This document shows, piece by piece, positions 32,322 to 40,703 of a stretch of 61,225 nucleotides of DNA (position 1 is its first letter; each line of letters begins with the position of its first letter). Below the pieces are notes generated by a model. That model searched no databases. It saw only the letters and a list, made by a program, of their open reading frames with translations, and was not told the origin of the DNA. The DNA comes from an uncultured Neglectibacter sp. (GTDB taxonomy: Bacteria > Bacillota > Clostridia > Oscillospirales > Acutalibacteraceae). The stretch lies in the NCBI GenBank assembly GCA_937958185.1, contig CALFFN010000012.1, forward strand, positions 1-61,225, in the 5' to 3' direction. A program made the translations under genes and the position numbers.

Positions 32322-33689
32322 ATGCAGCGGCTAAACAGTGAAAGCGAGACCAGCACCACCATTCAGGAGCTGTGCGAGGAATATCAGAAAAACAATCAGA
32401 TCACCAAGGCGGAATACGAATACAATGGGGTAAAGCGCGGCTTGAGGAACCCCGACGGCACCGGCGTTATGGCAGGGCTGACCCACGTGTGCAACGTCCA
32501 CGGCTATTTGATCAACGACGGCGACAAGGTGCCGGATAAAGGAAAGCTGACCTACCGCGGCATCGACATCGAGGATATTGTGGACGGCTGCGCCAAGGAA
32601 GGGCGCTTCGGCTTTGAGGAGGTGGCGTGGCTGCTGATTTTCGGCAAGCTGCCTGACCGCCGCCAGTTTGACAGGATGTGCGGGCTGCTCTACGGCAACC
32701 GGGAGCTGCCGGAATTTTTCCTGGAGGACACCATTCTGAAATCCCCCTCGCAAAATATCATGAACAAGATCGCCCGTTCTGTGCTGACCTTATATTCTTA
32801 TGACGATGACCCGGAAGACTTGTCTCTGGAAAATAATATGCGGCAAAGTATTTCTCTCATTGCCCGCCTGCCGTCCATCATGTCCTATGCCTATCAGGCA
32901 AAGCGGCGGTACTATGACCACGAGACCATGTTCTTCCACCCCTACGAGCCGGGGCAGTGCACCGCGGAAGCCATTTTGAACGCCCTGCGCCCCAATAAGG
33001 ACTTCACCCAGGAGGAAGCCCGTCTGCTGGACCTCTGCATGGTGCTCCACGCGGAGCACGGCGGCGGCAACAACTCCACCTTTACCACCCGCGTGCTCAC
33101 CTCCGCCGGGACGGATATCTATTCCGCCATCGGCGCGGCGGTAGGCTCCCTGAAGGGCTACAAGCACGGCGGCGCCAACCATAAGGTCCGCATGATGATG
33201 CGGGATATTATGGAGCACGTGAAGGACTGGCAGGACGAGGACGAGCTTACCGCTTACCTGGAAAAAATACTCCGTGGGGAAGCGGCGGACGGCAGCGGCT
33301 TGATCTATGGCATGGGTCACGCCATTTATACCCTGTCCGACCCCCGGGCGGTGATCTTAAAGCGAAAAGCCGGGGAACTGGCGGAGCAGAAGGGCTTTGG
33401 CAAGAAGCTGGCGCTGTACGAGCTGGTGGAAAAGCTGTCCCCGGCGGCATATCAGCGGGTGACCGGCAACGAAAAGGTCATCAGCGCCAATGTGGATTTC
33501 TACTCCGGGCTGGTCTATGAAATGCTGGGGATCCCCGAGGAGCTGTTTACCCCCATGTTTGCCGTGTCCCGTATCGCGGGCTGGTGCGCCCACCGCATTG
33601 AAGAGCTGACCACCGGCGGGCGGATCATGCGCCCCGCCTACCGCGCCCTGCCGGTAGCGCAGAAGTATACCCCGCTGGATCAGCGCTGA
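32322..33689 (+). CDS. gltA: citrate synthase
   Basis: 455 residues, in the longer citrate/2-methylcitrate synthase group of Clostridia. It condenses acetyl-CoA and oxaloacetate. The catalytic residues are present: His282 (YKHGGAN), His333 (GMGHAIY) and Asp392 (NVDFYSGLVY). LTYRGIDIEDI lies at the N-terminus. ATG 32322 has GGAAAGGGGAG upstream. No other TCA genes are nearby, so it probably feeds glutamate synthesis. It is followed by a strong terminator. Confidence 0.95.
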   Translation: MQRLNSESETSTTIQELCEEYQKNNQITKAEYEYNGVKRGLRNPDGTGVMAGLTHVCNVHGYLINDGDKVPDKGKLTYRGIDIEDIVDGCAKEGRFGFEEVAWLLIFGKLPDRRQFDRMCGLLYGNRELPEFFLEDTILKSPSQNIMNKIARSVLTLYSYDDDPEDLSLENNMRQSISLIARLPSIMSYAYQAKRRYYDHETMFFHPYEPGQCTAEAILNALRPNKDFTQEEARLLDLCMVLHAEHGGGNNSTFTTRVLTSAGTDIYSAIGAAVGSLKGYKHGGANHKVRMMMRDIMEHVKDWQDEDELTAYLEKILRGEAADGSGLIYGMGHAIYTLSDPRAVILKRKAGELAEQKGFGKKLALYELVEKLSPAAYQRVTGNEKVISANVDFYSGLVYEMLGIPEELFTPMFAVSRIAGWCAHRIEELTTGGRIMRPAYRALPVAQKYTPLDQR

Positions 33690-33703
33690 ATAGTTCTGAC
33701 CTG

Positions 33704-33736
33704 TCTCCCGGAAGAAAATTTCCGGGAGATTTTTTA
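33704..33736 (+). terminator. terminator of citrate synthase
   Basis: TCTCCCGGAA/TTCCGGGAGA stem, 6-nt loop, T7 run. Confidence 0.92.
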
Positions 33737-33745
33737 TTTCTTCTC

Positions 33746-33774
33746 TTGGAAATCCTGCCCAAATGATGTATAAT
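33746..33774 (+). promoter_or_regulatory. sigma-A promoter of the membrane protein gene
   Basis: TTGGAA-N17-TATAAT. Confidence 0.75.
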
Positions 33775-33856
33775 AAATTCTTAACGGCGCTTTGTGTTTC
33801 GAGCGCCCTCGCATTTTCTGAGAGAAAGGAAGCTTTTCCGCGGAAAGGCTGCGGTC

Positions 33857-34792
33857 GTGGATATGGAAAAGAACTTAAAGGATCTTTCGTTTATGAACGT
33901 GGGCAACGCCCTGAAGGTCACCTGTGTGGGTTTTGGCGGCGGCGTGGTGCTGCGCGTCATTCAAATGCTGTACTATTTCGACTATGAGACCGGCTTTTAT
34001 ACGGACGGCGGCGTCATGGCGTGGTGCAGCCTGATTTTCCCCATGCTCACCGCACTGCTTGCGGCAGTGATGTGCTTTTGCTCCCGGCGGTATTTTGGTG
34101 CGTATGTGCACAGGAAAAACGAAATGCTGGGTGTAGTTGCCGTCCTGTCCGGCGTGGCGCTGCTTGCGTCTGCGATTTTACAGACCGCAGATTATGTAAA
34201 CTACCTGAAAACGGGCTTTTCCGTTTATGATTCTGCTGAGCGCGGGTTCATACACGTCATTTTCCTGGTGTCCTGCTTCCTGTTCGGCGCGGTGCAGCTT
34301 TTCGTGTCCGTGGGCTTCTTCCGGGGGAAGAACAGCCTGGAAAAAGCGCCGCTGCTGTATCTTGCCGCCGTGATCTGGGGCATTGCCTATCTGATCCTTG
34401 TCTATATGTTTTACGCCAAGTCCTCCTCCTTCGTGGAGAATTTCTTCGCGGTCGCCGGAGGCGCCAGCGTGCTGATCGCCCTGTTCTACCTGTGCAAGCT
34501 TTTTGCCGGGGTGGAGGAAGCCTCCGCCGCGAAGCGGGTATTCGTCGCCGGGATTTTCGCCGTGGTGCTGACCATCACCTACTCCTTTGCGAATCTTGCC
34601 CTGCTGGTGCTGGGGAAAAGCTATTCCGGGGAGATTCCCTCCATGATCCAGCTTTCCAGCCTGGGGGTGTCCCTGTTTTTGCTGGTCTTCCTGATGACTT
34701 TCCGCAAATACAGCATTCACAGACCCCAAAAGGAAGGGGAAGCGGAGCCTTCCGCAAGGAAGCCGGCGACCCGCCGTTTCCGTCCCAATTGA
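33857..34792 (+). CDS. polytopic membrane protein, unknown
   Basis: 311 residues with about eight hydrophobic segments (near 20-40, 55-75, 90-110, 135-160, 172-192, 200-222, 235-258 and 265-285) and a short basic C-terminus. No family is recognised. GTG 33857 is 8 nt after GGAAAGG; ATG 33863 is the alternative. It is monocistronic between its own promoter and the gapA promoter region. Confidence 0.7.
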   Translation: MDMEKNLKDLSFMNVGNALKVTCVGFGGGVVLRVIQMLYYFDYETGFYTDGGVMAWCSLIFPMLTALLAAVMCFCSRRYFGAYVHRKNEMLGVVAVLSGVALLASAILQTADYVNYLKTGFSVYDSAERGFIHVIFLVSCFLFGAVQLFVSVGFFRGKNSLEKAPLLYLAAVIWGIAYLILVYMFYAKSSSFVENFFAVAGGASVLIALFYLCKLFAGVEEASAAKRVFVAGIFAVVLTITYSFANLALLVLGKSYSGEIPSMIQLSSLGVSLFLLVFLMTFRKYSIHRPQKEGEAEPSARKPATRRFRPN

Positions 34793-34843
34793 GCGGAAAT
34801 TCCTTTTTCGACAGCGAAAGATAATATTTTGACAGGAAATGGG

Positions 34844-34873
34844 GACCTTGACAGAAAAAATTCTGTCAAGGTC
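34844..34873. promoter_or_regulatory. perfect 13-bp inverted repeat abutting the gapA -35
   Basis: GACCTTGACAGAA and TTCTGTCAAGGTC, separated by AAAA, end exactly where the -35 begins. It could be an operator for a glycolytic regulator or, less likely for lack of a T-run, the terminator of the upstream gene. Confidence 0.55.
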
Positions 34874-34902
34874 TTGTAAATTCCAGAAAAATACAGTAGA
34901 AT
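34874..34902 (+). promoter_or_regulatory. sigma-A promoter of gapA
   Basis: TTGTAA-N17-TAGAAT. Transcription would begin near 34909, giving a leader of about 136 nt. Confidence 0.75.
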
Positions 34903-34925
34903 AGAAGCAGCGAAAAGAGGAGTGC

Positions 34926-34999
34926 CCATTCCAATGAACGAAAAGTGTATCTCTTCCCCGCCGCAGGCGGGGAAGAGATACGTAAAACTTTCGGAATGG
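34926..34999 (+). promoter_or_regulatory. long hairpin in the gapA leader
   Basis: A perfect 16-bp stem with a GCA loop (34947-34962 with 34966-34981), extended by outer pairing CCATTCC/GGAATGG (34926-34932 with 34993-34999). There is no T-run after it, so it is not an intrinsic terminator. Confidence 0.8.
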
Positions 35000-35032
35000 A
35001 CATTTCCGCGAAAAGCTCTACTAAATTTTTAG
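34934..35032 (+). CDS. putative 32-residue leader peptide of gapA
   Basis: An ATG frame of 32 codons, starting 11 nt after AAGAGGAG and about 25 nt from the predicted transcript start. The first residues are MNEKCISSPPQAGKRY; the codons run through the entire 16-bp hairpin. Its TAG stop overlaps the gapA Shine-Dalgarno (taggagg at 35030-35036), a coupling arrangement: ribosomes translating it would unfold the hairpin and end on the gapA RBS. It could be fortuitous; there is no homology evidence. Confidence 0.45.
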   Translation: MNEKCISSPPQAGKRYVKLSEWTFPRKALLNF

Positions 35033-35044
35033 GAGGTTTTACCA

Positions 35045-36076
35045 ATGTCCGTAAAAGTTGCAATCAATGGTTTCGGCCGTATCGGTCGTCTGGCTTTCCG
35101 TCAGATGTTCGGCGCAGAAGGCTATGAGGTCGTTGCCATCAACGATCTGACCAGCTCCAAAATGCTGGCTCACCTGCTCAAGTATGACACCGCTCAGGGC
35201 AACTATGTTGCTCAGGGGCACACCGTCACTTACAATGAGGGTGAGGGCGAAGATAACTATATCGAAGTAGACGGCAAGAAGATCACCATCTACAAAGAGC
35301 CTGACGCAACCAACTGCCCCTGGGGCAAGCTGGGCGTTGACGTAGTTCTGGAGTGCACCGGCTTCTACACCTCCAAGGCGAAGAGCGAGGCCCACATCAA
35401 GGCTGGCGCAAAGAAGGTCGTCATTTCCGCTCCTGCCGGAAACGACCTGCCCACCATCGTGTACAGCGTAAATGAGAAGAACCTGACCAAGGAAGACACC
35501 ATCATTTCCGCTGCTTCCTGCACCACCAACTGCCTGGCGCCCATGGCAAAGGCTCTGAACGATTACGCTCCGATCCAGAGCGGTATCATGACCACCGTTC
35601 ACGCTTACACCGGCGACCAGATGATCCTGGACGGTCCCCAGCGTAAGGGCGACCTCCGCCGCGCTCGTGCAGGCGCACAGAACATCGTTCCCAACTCCAC
35701 CGGCGCTGCCAAGGCGATCGGTCTGGTCATTCCCGAGCTGAACGGCAAGTTGATCGGCTCTGCTCAGCGTGTTCCTGTCCCCACCGGCTCCACCACCATT
35801 CTGGTTGCCGTTGTCAAGGGCAAGGACATCACCCCCGACAGCATCAATGCTGCAATGAAGGCTGCTTCTAACGAGTCCTTCGGCTATAACGAGGATCAGA
35901 TCGTTTCCTCCGACGTGATCGGTATGCGTTACGGTTCTCTGTTCGATTCCACCCAGACCATGGTCTCCAAGCTGGACGACGACACCTATCAGGTGCAGGT
36001 CGTTTCCTGGTACGACAACGAGAACAGCTACACCAGCCAGATGGTCCGCACCATCAAGTATTTCGCTGAAATCTAA
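35045..36076 (+). CDS. gapA: glyceraldehyde-3-phosphate dehydrogenase
   Basis: 343 residues. NAD-binding GFGRIGR at 9-15, catalytic Cys159 in SAASCTTNCLAP, and the C-terminal WYDNENSYTSQM. It oxidises glyceraldehyde 3-phosphate to 1,3-bisphosphoglycerate in glycolysis. RBS AGGAGG is strong. Codon use (GTT, GCT, CGT) differs from its neighbours, as expected for a highly expressed gene. It is not followed by pgk or tpi; a terminator comes directly after. Confidence 0.98.
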   Translation: MSVKVAINGFGRIGRLAFRQMFGAEGYEVVAINDLTSSKMLAHLLKYDTAQGNYVAQGHTVTYNEGEGEDNYIEVDGKKITIYKEPDATNCPWGKLGVDVVLECTGFYTSKAKSEAHIKAGAKKVVISAPAGNDLPTIVYSVNEKNLTKEDTIISAASCTTNCLAPMAKALNDYAPIQSGIMTTVHAYTGDQMILDGPQRKGDLRRARAGAQNIVPNSTGAAKAIGLVIPELNGKLIGSAQRVPVPTGSTTILVAVVKGKDITPDSINAAMKAASNESFGYNEDQIVSSDVIGMRYGSLFDSTQTMVSKLDDDTYQVQVVSWYDNENSYTSQMVRTIKYFAEI

Positions 36077-36110
36077 GATTTCCTGCGGGATAGCAGCATA
36101 AAAAGCACAG

Positions 36111-36150
36111 AAAGCCCCATGTTTTTATGGAAGCATGGGGCTTTTTCTTT
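36111..36150 (+). terminator. terminator of gapA
   Basis: AAAGCCCCATG/CATGGGGCTTT stem with a 12-nt loop, then TTCTTTT. Confidence 0.92.
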
Positions 36151-36163
36151 TGAGGAGAACCTT

Positions 36164-37006
36164 ATGGACAAGCTTCTGCTGGTAGATGGCAGCAACCTGT
36201 TGTTTCAAATGTTTTTCGGTATGCCCGCCCGCATCGTCAATTCCCAGGGCAGGGCGATCCAGGGGACGCTTGGGTTTACAGGCGCGCTGCTGAAGCTTCT
36301 CCGCATGGTAAACCCCACTCACGCGGCAGTGTTTTTCGACGGGGAGCAGGCTTCGCCCCGTGCCGGCCTTGACCCCGCCTATAAAGCGAACCGCCCGGAT
36401 TTCACCGCAGTGCCCGAAGAGGAAAACCCCTATTCCCAGCTTCCCGATATTTTCTCCGCCCTGAAAGCCCTTTCCATGCCCTATTGGGAAACTGTCGGCT
36501 GTGAAACGGACGACCTGATAGCTTCCTACGCGCTGACCCTGGGAAAGTCCATGAAGCTTGTGGTTTCCTCCTTTGACAGTGACTTCTTCCAGCTTATCAC
36601 GGAGAATGTGTCCGTTCTGCGCTACCGGGGCGTAAAATCAACAGTCTGTACGCCGCAGACCATACAGGAGCAGCTGGGGATTTCCCCGGGGCAGTACGCG
36701 GATTTCAAAAGCCTGGTAGGGGACAGATCGGATAACCTGAAAGGGGCAAAGGGTGTGGGGAAGGTCACGGCGGCAGCCCTTTTGAAGCAATTCGGCACGC
36801 TGGAACGGCTTTTGGAGCACCCGGAGCAAATCGAAAAACCGGCGGTGCGGGAGACGATCCTCCAGAATACGGACCGTCTCCGCCGGAATTATCGGCTTAT
36901 CAAGCTGGGAAACACCGTCCCGCTGCCGTTCCCGCTGGAAGAGATGCGTTTTACAGACCTGGGCATGACCACCACAGAAGTGCTGAAAACGATCGGGCTG
37001 CGATGA
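36164..37006 (+). CDS. 5'-3' exonuclease (PolA N-terminal domain homologue)
   Basis: 280 residues, the length of standalone 5' nucleases such as B. subtilis YpcP. Seen: LLLVDGSNLLFQMFFG at the start, FFDGEQASPRAGLDPAYKANR, the metal-binding ETDDLIASYA and SFDSDFFQL, and the helix-hairpin-helix GDRSDNLKGAKGVGKVTA. It removes RNA primers and flaps. ATG 36164 has GAGGAG; longer frames start inside the gapA terminator. It overlaps the next frame only outside the likely start. Confidence 0.9.
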   Translation: MDKLLLVDGSNLLFQMFFGMPARIVNSQGRAIQGTLGFTGALLKLLRMVNPTHAAVFFDGEQASPRAGLDPAYKANRPDFTAVPEEENPYSQLPDIFSALKALSMPYWETVGCETDDLIASYALTLGKSMKLVVSSFDSDFFQLITENVSVLRYRGVKSTVCTPQTIQEQLGISPGQYADFKSLVGDRSDNLKGAKGVGKVTAAALLKQFGTLERLLEHPEQIEKPAVRETILQNTDRLRRNYRLIKLGNTVPLPFPLEEMRFTDLGMTTTEVLKTIGLR

Positions 37007-37047
37007 TCTGCCCGTCGATCATTTTGAGGGAAAGGAAGCATGACAGC

Positions 37048-38118
37048 ATGATAGAGGAAAGCCGGATACTCCGGGCAGAAATCACGGCGAAACGCATTCT
37101 CGTCACCAGCGATATCCACGGCAGCTACGAGCTTTTTCAGGCGCTGCTGGAAAAAATGGAATACTGCCCCGGCAAGGATTCCCTGGTGGTGATTGGGGAT
37201 ATCGTTCAGAAAGGTCCACAGAACCTGCAAACCCTGCGCGCCGTCATGGAGCTTGCGCGGGAAAGCTCGGTCTATGTGCTGGCGGGCAACAACGACATTT
37301 TTGCCTGTGACGCTCCAGACGAAAACCTGCTGGGCAGTATCTCCTATTTCCGGGAACGGACGCTGCTGGGAGAAATGGCGCTGTCCATGGGGCTTCCTCT
37401 CCCGGAGACGGTGGAAGAAGTGGCCGGGCTGTGGAACAGGGCGGAGCGGGAATTTGCATCGGAAATGGCTTTTCTCCGCGGCTTGCCGTACATTTTGGAG
37501 ACGGAGCGGTTTTTGTTTGCCCATGCGGGGCTGGAAAACGAGGACCTGACGGCACAGAACATGGAATATGTGCTGAGCACGCCCCGTTTCCACGAAACAG
37601 CGGAGCATGTATTCCAAAGGCTGCTGTTGGTTGGGCATTGGCCCGCGGCAAATTACCGCACGGACCGCTTTTCAAACAATCCGATCTACCATGATGAGAA
37701 AAATATCCTTTCTATCGACGGCGGCAACGGCGTAAAAGATTTCGGGCAGCTGAACGGCGTGATCCTTGACAATGAAACGGGGGACTGGCGCTGCGTCAGT
37801 GTAGACCGCTACAGGAAAATCACCGCGCCCTGCTCGCAGAAAGCGGCGGCGGGCGCAGTGATCACATGGCCGGAAAATTTCGTGGAGCTTTTGCGGCGCG
37901 GGGAGGAGCTTTCCCTTTGCCGTGTCAGAAAGAGCGGCGCTGTTTTGGAGATTCCGAACGACTATCTTTATGAGGACGAAAAAGGACTGCGCGCCAGAGA
38001 TTATACCGAGCTCTGCCTGCCGGTGGAGAAAGGGGAGCAGGTAAGCCTGATCCGCACCTTCGCAGACCGGCTGTTAATCGTCAAGAATGGGGAAGCGGGT
38101 CTGCTGTTTCTCCGCTGA
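37048..38118 (+). CDS. calcineurin-like metallophosphoesterase
   Basis: 356 residues. Metal-binding motifs in order: SDIHGSYELF, GDIVQKGP, GNNDIF, a His in FAHAGLE, and GHWP. These match the PPP/diadenosine-tetraphosphatase-like Ser/Thr phosphatase group. The last ~110 residues form an extra domain ending in a possible beta structure. ATG 37048 is 9 nt after AAGGAAG. Likely co-transcribed with the exonuclease gene 41 bp upstream. Substrate unknown. Confidence 0.85.
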   Translation: MIEESRILRAEITAKRILVTSDIHGSYELFQALLEKMEYCPGKDSLVVIGDIVQKGPQNLQTLRAVMELARESSVYVLAGNNDIFACDAPDENLLGSISYFRERTLLGEMALSMGLPLPETVEEVAGLWNRAEREFASEMAFLRGLPYILETERFLFAHAGLENEDLTAQNMEYVLSTPRFHETAEHVFQRLLLVGHWPAANYRTDRFSNNPIYHDEKNILSIDGGNGVKDFGQLNGVILDNETGDWRCVSVDRYRKITAPCSQKAAAGAVITWPENFVELLRRGEELSLCRVRKSGAVLEIPNDYLYEDEKGLRARDYTELCLPVEKGEQVSLIRTFADRLLIVKNGEAGLLFLR

Positions 38119-38198
38119 ACCTTTTTGCAAACGCCGTGGTTCAGCGTAAAAAGCCGTTCTGATGTAAAGCAAAAAAGATAGGAGATTTGCAAGCTTGA

Positions 38199-38240
38199 CT
38201 GAGAAAAAGCTCAGTGCAAAAGCGCTGAGCTTTTTCTCAG
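38199..38240. terminator. bidirectional terminator
   Basis: A perfect 16-bp stem CTGAGAAAAAGCTCAG/CTGAGCTTTTTCTCAG with a 10-nt loop between convergent genes. It overlaps the last codons of the GNAT gene. Confidence 0.9.
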
Positions 38241-38836
38241 CCCTGCGACGCGTCCAGCAGCTCCTGGAACCGCTCCGGGGGCAGCACGTCCCGCAAGGCA
38301 GCCATCGCCTTTGCATATTGGTTTTCGTAGTCCGCAAAGCTGTCCTGTGTTTGGATTTGAAAGCCCAAATGCACATAGAGCATCAGCGCCCGGCAGCTCC
38401 ACGGCTGGGTGTGAAGATACACCGGGAATTCGTCAAGCTCCCGGTAACGCTCCATCGTTTTCTGCACCAGCGCGCGCCCAAGACCGCGCCCCTCCCAAGC
38501 CGGAGATACCACCAGCCAGTGCAGGGACGCGACAAAGTCATCGCCCCGCTTGTCCCGCCATGTAATGCAGAAGCCCACGATATCGTCCCCGTGCGCCAGC
38601 ACCACCGCCCGTTTCCGCAGCTCCTCCGGGAATTTTCCATAGGTCTCCTGAAAATAGGAAAGCGCCTCCTCCCGGGTGGAAAAATCCCCGATCTCCCATT
38701 CCAGTGCTGCCCAGGCGGCTCCGTCTTCCGGCGCAAAAGGCTTGAACGCGAAGCCCTCCGGCAATGAAATTTCCGAGGGCGTCCACTCTGAGCATTTCAG
38801 GATCATGTTGTAAAAAGGAATGCTTCTGTCCAGCAT
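38237..38836 (-). CDS. GNAT family N-acetyltransferase
   Basis: 199 residues. The acetyl-CoA loop appears as SPAWEGRGLGRALV (Q/RxxGxG/A), preceded by the strand LHWLVV and followed by LYVHLGF, the GNAT C-terminal motif. The N-terminal ~45 residues are an extra segment. Substrate unknown. The second GNAT gene lies 42 bp upstream on the same strand. Confidence 0.88.
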   Translation of the reverse strand: MLDRSIPFYNMILKCSEWTPSEISLPEGFAFKPFAPEDGAAWAALEWEIGDFSTREEALSYFQETYGKFPEELRKRAVVLAHGDDIVGFCITWRDKRGDDFVASLHWLVVSPAWEGRGLGRALVQKTMERYRELDEFPVYLHTQPWSCRALMLYVHLGFQIQTQDSFADYENQYAKAMAALRDVLPPERFQELLDASQG

Positions 38837-38878
38837 AAAATCTGTCCTCCACAGGAAATTTACCGTATTTTCTGAAAA

Positions 38879-39334
38879 TCAGAGCGCCATCACATAGACA
38901 AGGCAGGGATTTGTCTTGTCCCAAAGGGTAGGGAATACCTCCAGCTTTTTGAAGCCAAGGCTCTGATAAAAGCTGTTTGTAGCATCGTAGCTTTCAAAAT
39001 GTCCCGGTTCCACAGTCTTCACCTGCAGCAAGGAATACCCCGCGCCTTTGGCGTATTCCTTTGCCGCCGCAAACAAATTCCTGCCGATGCCGCGCCGATG
39101 AAATTCCCTGCGAATGCCCATCACAGCCAGCTCCATGGTATCCTCGCTGGTAGGCTTCAAACAGAGGAAGCCTACCGCTTCCCCGTTTGCAAAAGCCGCC
39201 CAGAGGGGCTGGGTCGCGCTGAGGGCAATGTATTCCTCTCTGCCTTCTTCCATGCCGAACCATTCCGGCAGCGCCTCCAGAATAGTCCTTGTTATGGCAG
39301 TTTTTTCTTTGGGGTCAGTAACTTCCTTTACCAT
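38879..39334 (-). CDS. GNAT family N-acetyltransferase
   Basis: 151 residues. ELAVMGIRREFHRRGIGRNLFAAA is split here as the beta-4 strand (MELAVMGI) and the acetyl-CoA loop RRGIGRNL; FYQSLGFKKLE is the C-terminal motif. FPTLWDKTNPCLVYV at the end is typical of a Firmicutes GNAT subgroup. Cytoplasmic; substrate unknown. Confidence 0.9.
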   Translation of the reverse strand: MVKEVTDPKEKTAITRTILEALPEWFGMEEGREEYIALSATQPLWAAFANGEAVGFLCLKPTSEDTMELAVMGIRREFHRRGIGRNLFAAAKEYAKGAGYSLLQVKTVEPGHFESYDATNSFYQSLGFKKLEVFPTLWDKTNPCLVYVMAL

Positions 39335-39378
39335 TTCAATTGCTCCATTTTAGTTTCTAAAGAATTAGTTTTCATGCA

Positions 39379-39413
39379 AAAAACCCGCTGAAAAGCAAAG
39401 CCTTCAGCGGGTC
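39379..39413 (-). terminator. terminator of the MacAB-like operon
   Basis: ACCCGCTGAA/TTCAGCGGGT stem with a 10-nt loop; on the minus strand it is followed by TTTTTT. Confidence 0.88.
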
Positions 39414-39443
39414 ATCTTCTTTCAAAATGCTTTTCCCGCCCGC

Positions 39444-40703
39444 TTATTCATGGCGCAGGGCGTCGATGGGGTTCAGGTTTGCCGCCTTGATGGAGGGAAG
39501 CAGCCCGAACAGGATACCGATTGCCATGGAGAACAGCACCGCAAGGAAAATGAAGGGAATGCTGATCGCCACCGGGGTCTGAGTCAGGTTGGAGATGAGG
39601 TACGCAAGCCCGATCCCCGCGCCCACGCCCAAAATACCGCCCAGGCTGGTGAGCACGGCGGCTTCTGTCAGGAACTGCCAGAGAATGCGGCTCTTTTTGG
39701 CGCCGATCGCCTTTTTCAAGCCGATCTCCCTGGTCCGCTCCGTGACGGACACCAGCATGATGTTCATTACGCCGATACCGCCCACCAGCAGGGAGATCAT
39801 GGCGATCCAGATAAGCTGCTGATTGGTGGCGTTGCTCAGGTCCTGCAGGTCTTTGGCGCGCTGCAAAACGTCCTCCGCCTTGTAGATGATGTTTTCATTG
39901 GAGCACCGGGCGTTCAGCAGGTCGGAAACGCTTTTGCCCACCGTGGACATGGATTCCGTGCTGGCAGCCCGCACAGACACCTCCTGGGGCTCGTCATAGG
40001 CGAACAGGGAGGGCCAGATGCTGTTGGGGATAAATACCTTTCCGGCAGTGGAATTTTGCATATAGGTGTAGTAGTCGTCGATGGAATTGATGACCGGCTC
40101 GAAGGCGAGTTCCGGCTCTACCACGCCCACGATGACCAGCGCGATGGAGTTGTACTCGATCGCCTTGCCGATGGGTTCTTCCCCCTGGAACAGCATTTTC
40201 GCGGTGTCGCTGTCGATGACGGCGACTGCCCGGAAATCCCGGAAATCCTTGGGCACAAAGGTGCGCCCCCGCTTGACGGTGTAGCCGCAGGTGGAGAAAT
40301 AGGAATTGTCAATGCCGTACACCTCGCAGCCGGAAAGCTCCGTGTTGCCGAAATAGAAAGAATTGCCATAGCTGGTGCGCCGATTGTAGGCGGCGACCGC
40401 CTCTACGTCCGGCAGGGCGGCAATGGCTTCCTGGGTGTCCTCGTCTACCTGCGGAATGCCCTCGGGCATTCCCTCGTTGCCGATATCGTACACGTATTCG
40501 TAGTCCTGCCGGTACAGCTGCACCTGCACCACGTTGTTGCCCGCGCCGATCAAATTCCGCTTGATCTGCTCATTGGTGCCTTTGATGGTGGAGATGATGG
40601 AAATGATGGAAGCGATACCGATGATAATTCCCAGCATGGTCAGGAAAGACCTCATTTTATGGGACCAGATGCCCTGAAAGGACAGGCGAATATTCTCAAT
40701 CAA
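39444..40703 (-). CDS. MacB-type ABC transporter permease (FtsX family)
   Basis: 419 residues, four membrane helices: about 18-40, then a MacB-PCD exterior domain (about 41-285), and helices near 295-320, 345-370 and 380-405. The C-terminus GLLPSIKAANLNPIDALRHE is the standard FtsX ending. The start overlaps the upstream adaptor gene by 8 bp. It works with the ATPase and the two adaptors of this operon, most likely exporting a peptide, antibiotic or envelope component. Confidence 0.94.
   Translation of the reverse strand: MIENIRLSFQGIWSHKMRSFLTMLGIIIGIASIISIISTIKGTNEQIKRNLIGAGNNVVQVQLYRQDYEYVYDIGNEGMPEGIPQVDEDTQEAIAALPDVEAVAAYNRRTSYGNSFYFGNTELSGCEVYGIDNSYFSTCGYTVKRGRTFVPKDFRDFRAVAVIDSDTAKMLFQGEEPIGKAIEYNSIALVIVGVVEPELAFEPVINSIDDYYTYMQNSTAGKVFIPNSIWPSLFAYDEPQEVSVRAASTESMSTVGKSVSDLLNARCSNENIIYKAEDVLQRAKDLQDLSNATNQQLIWIAMISLLVGGIGVMNIMLVSVTERTREIGLKKAIGAKKSRILWQFLTEAAVLTSLGGILGVGAGIGLAYLISNLTQTPVAISIPFIFLAVLFSMAIGILFGLLPSIKAANLNPIDALRHE

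Noticed and set aside
33704..33736. Operator before the membrane protein gene
   Set aside because: The stem with a 7-T run is an ordinary terminator of citrate synthase.
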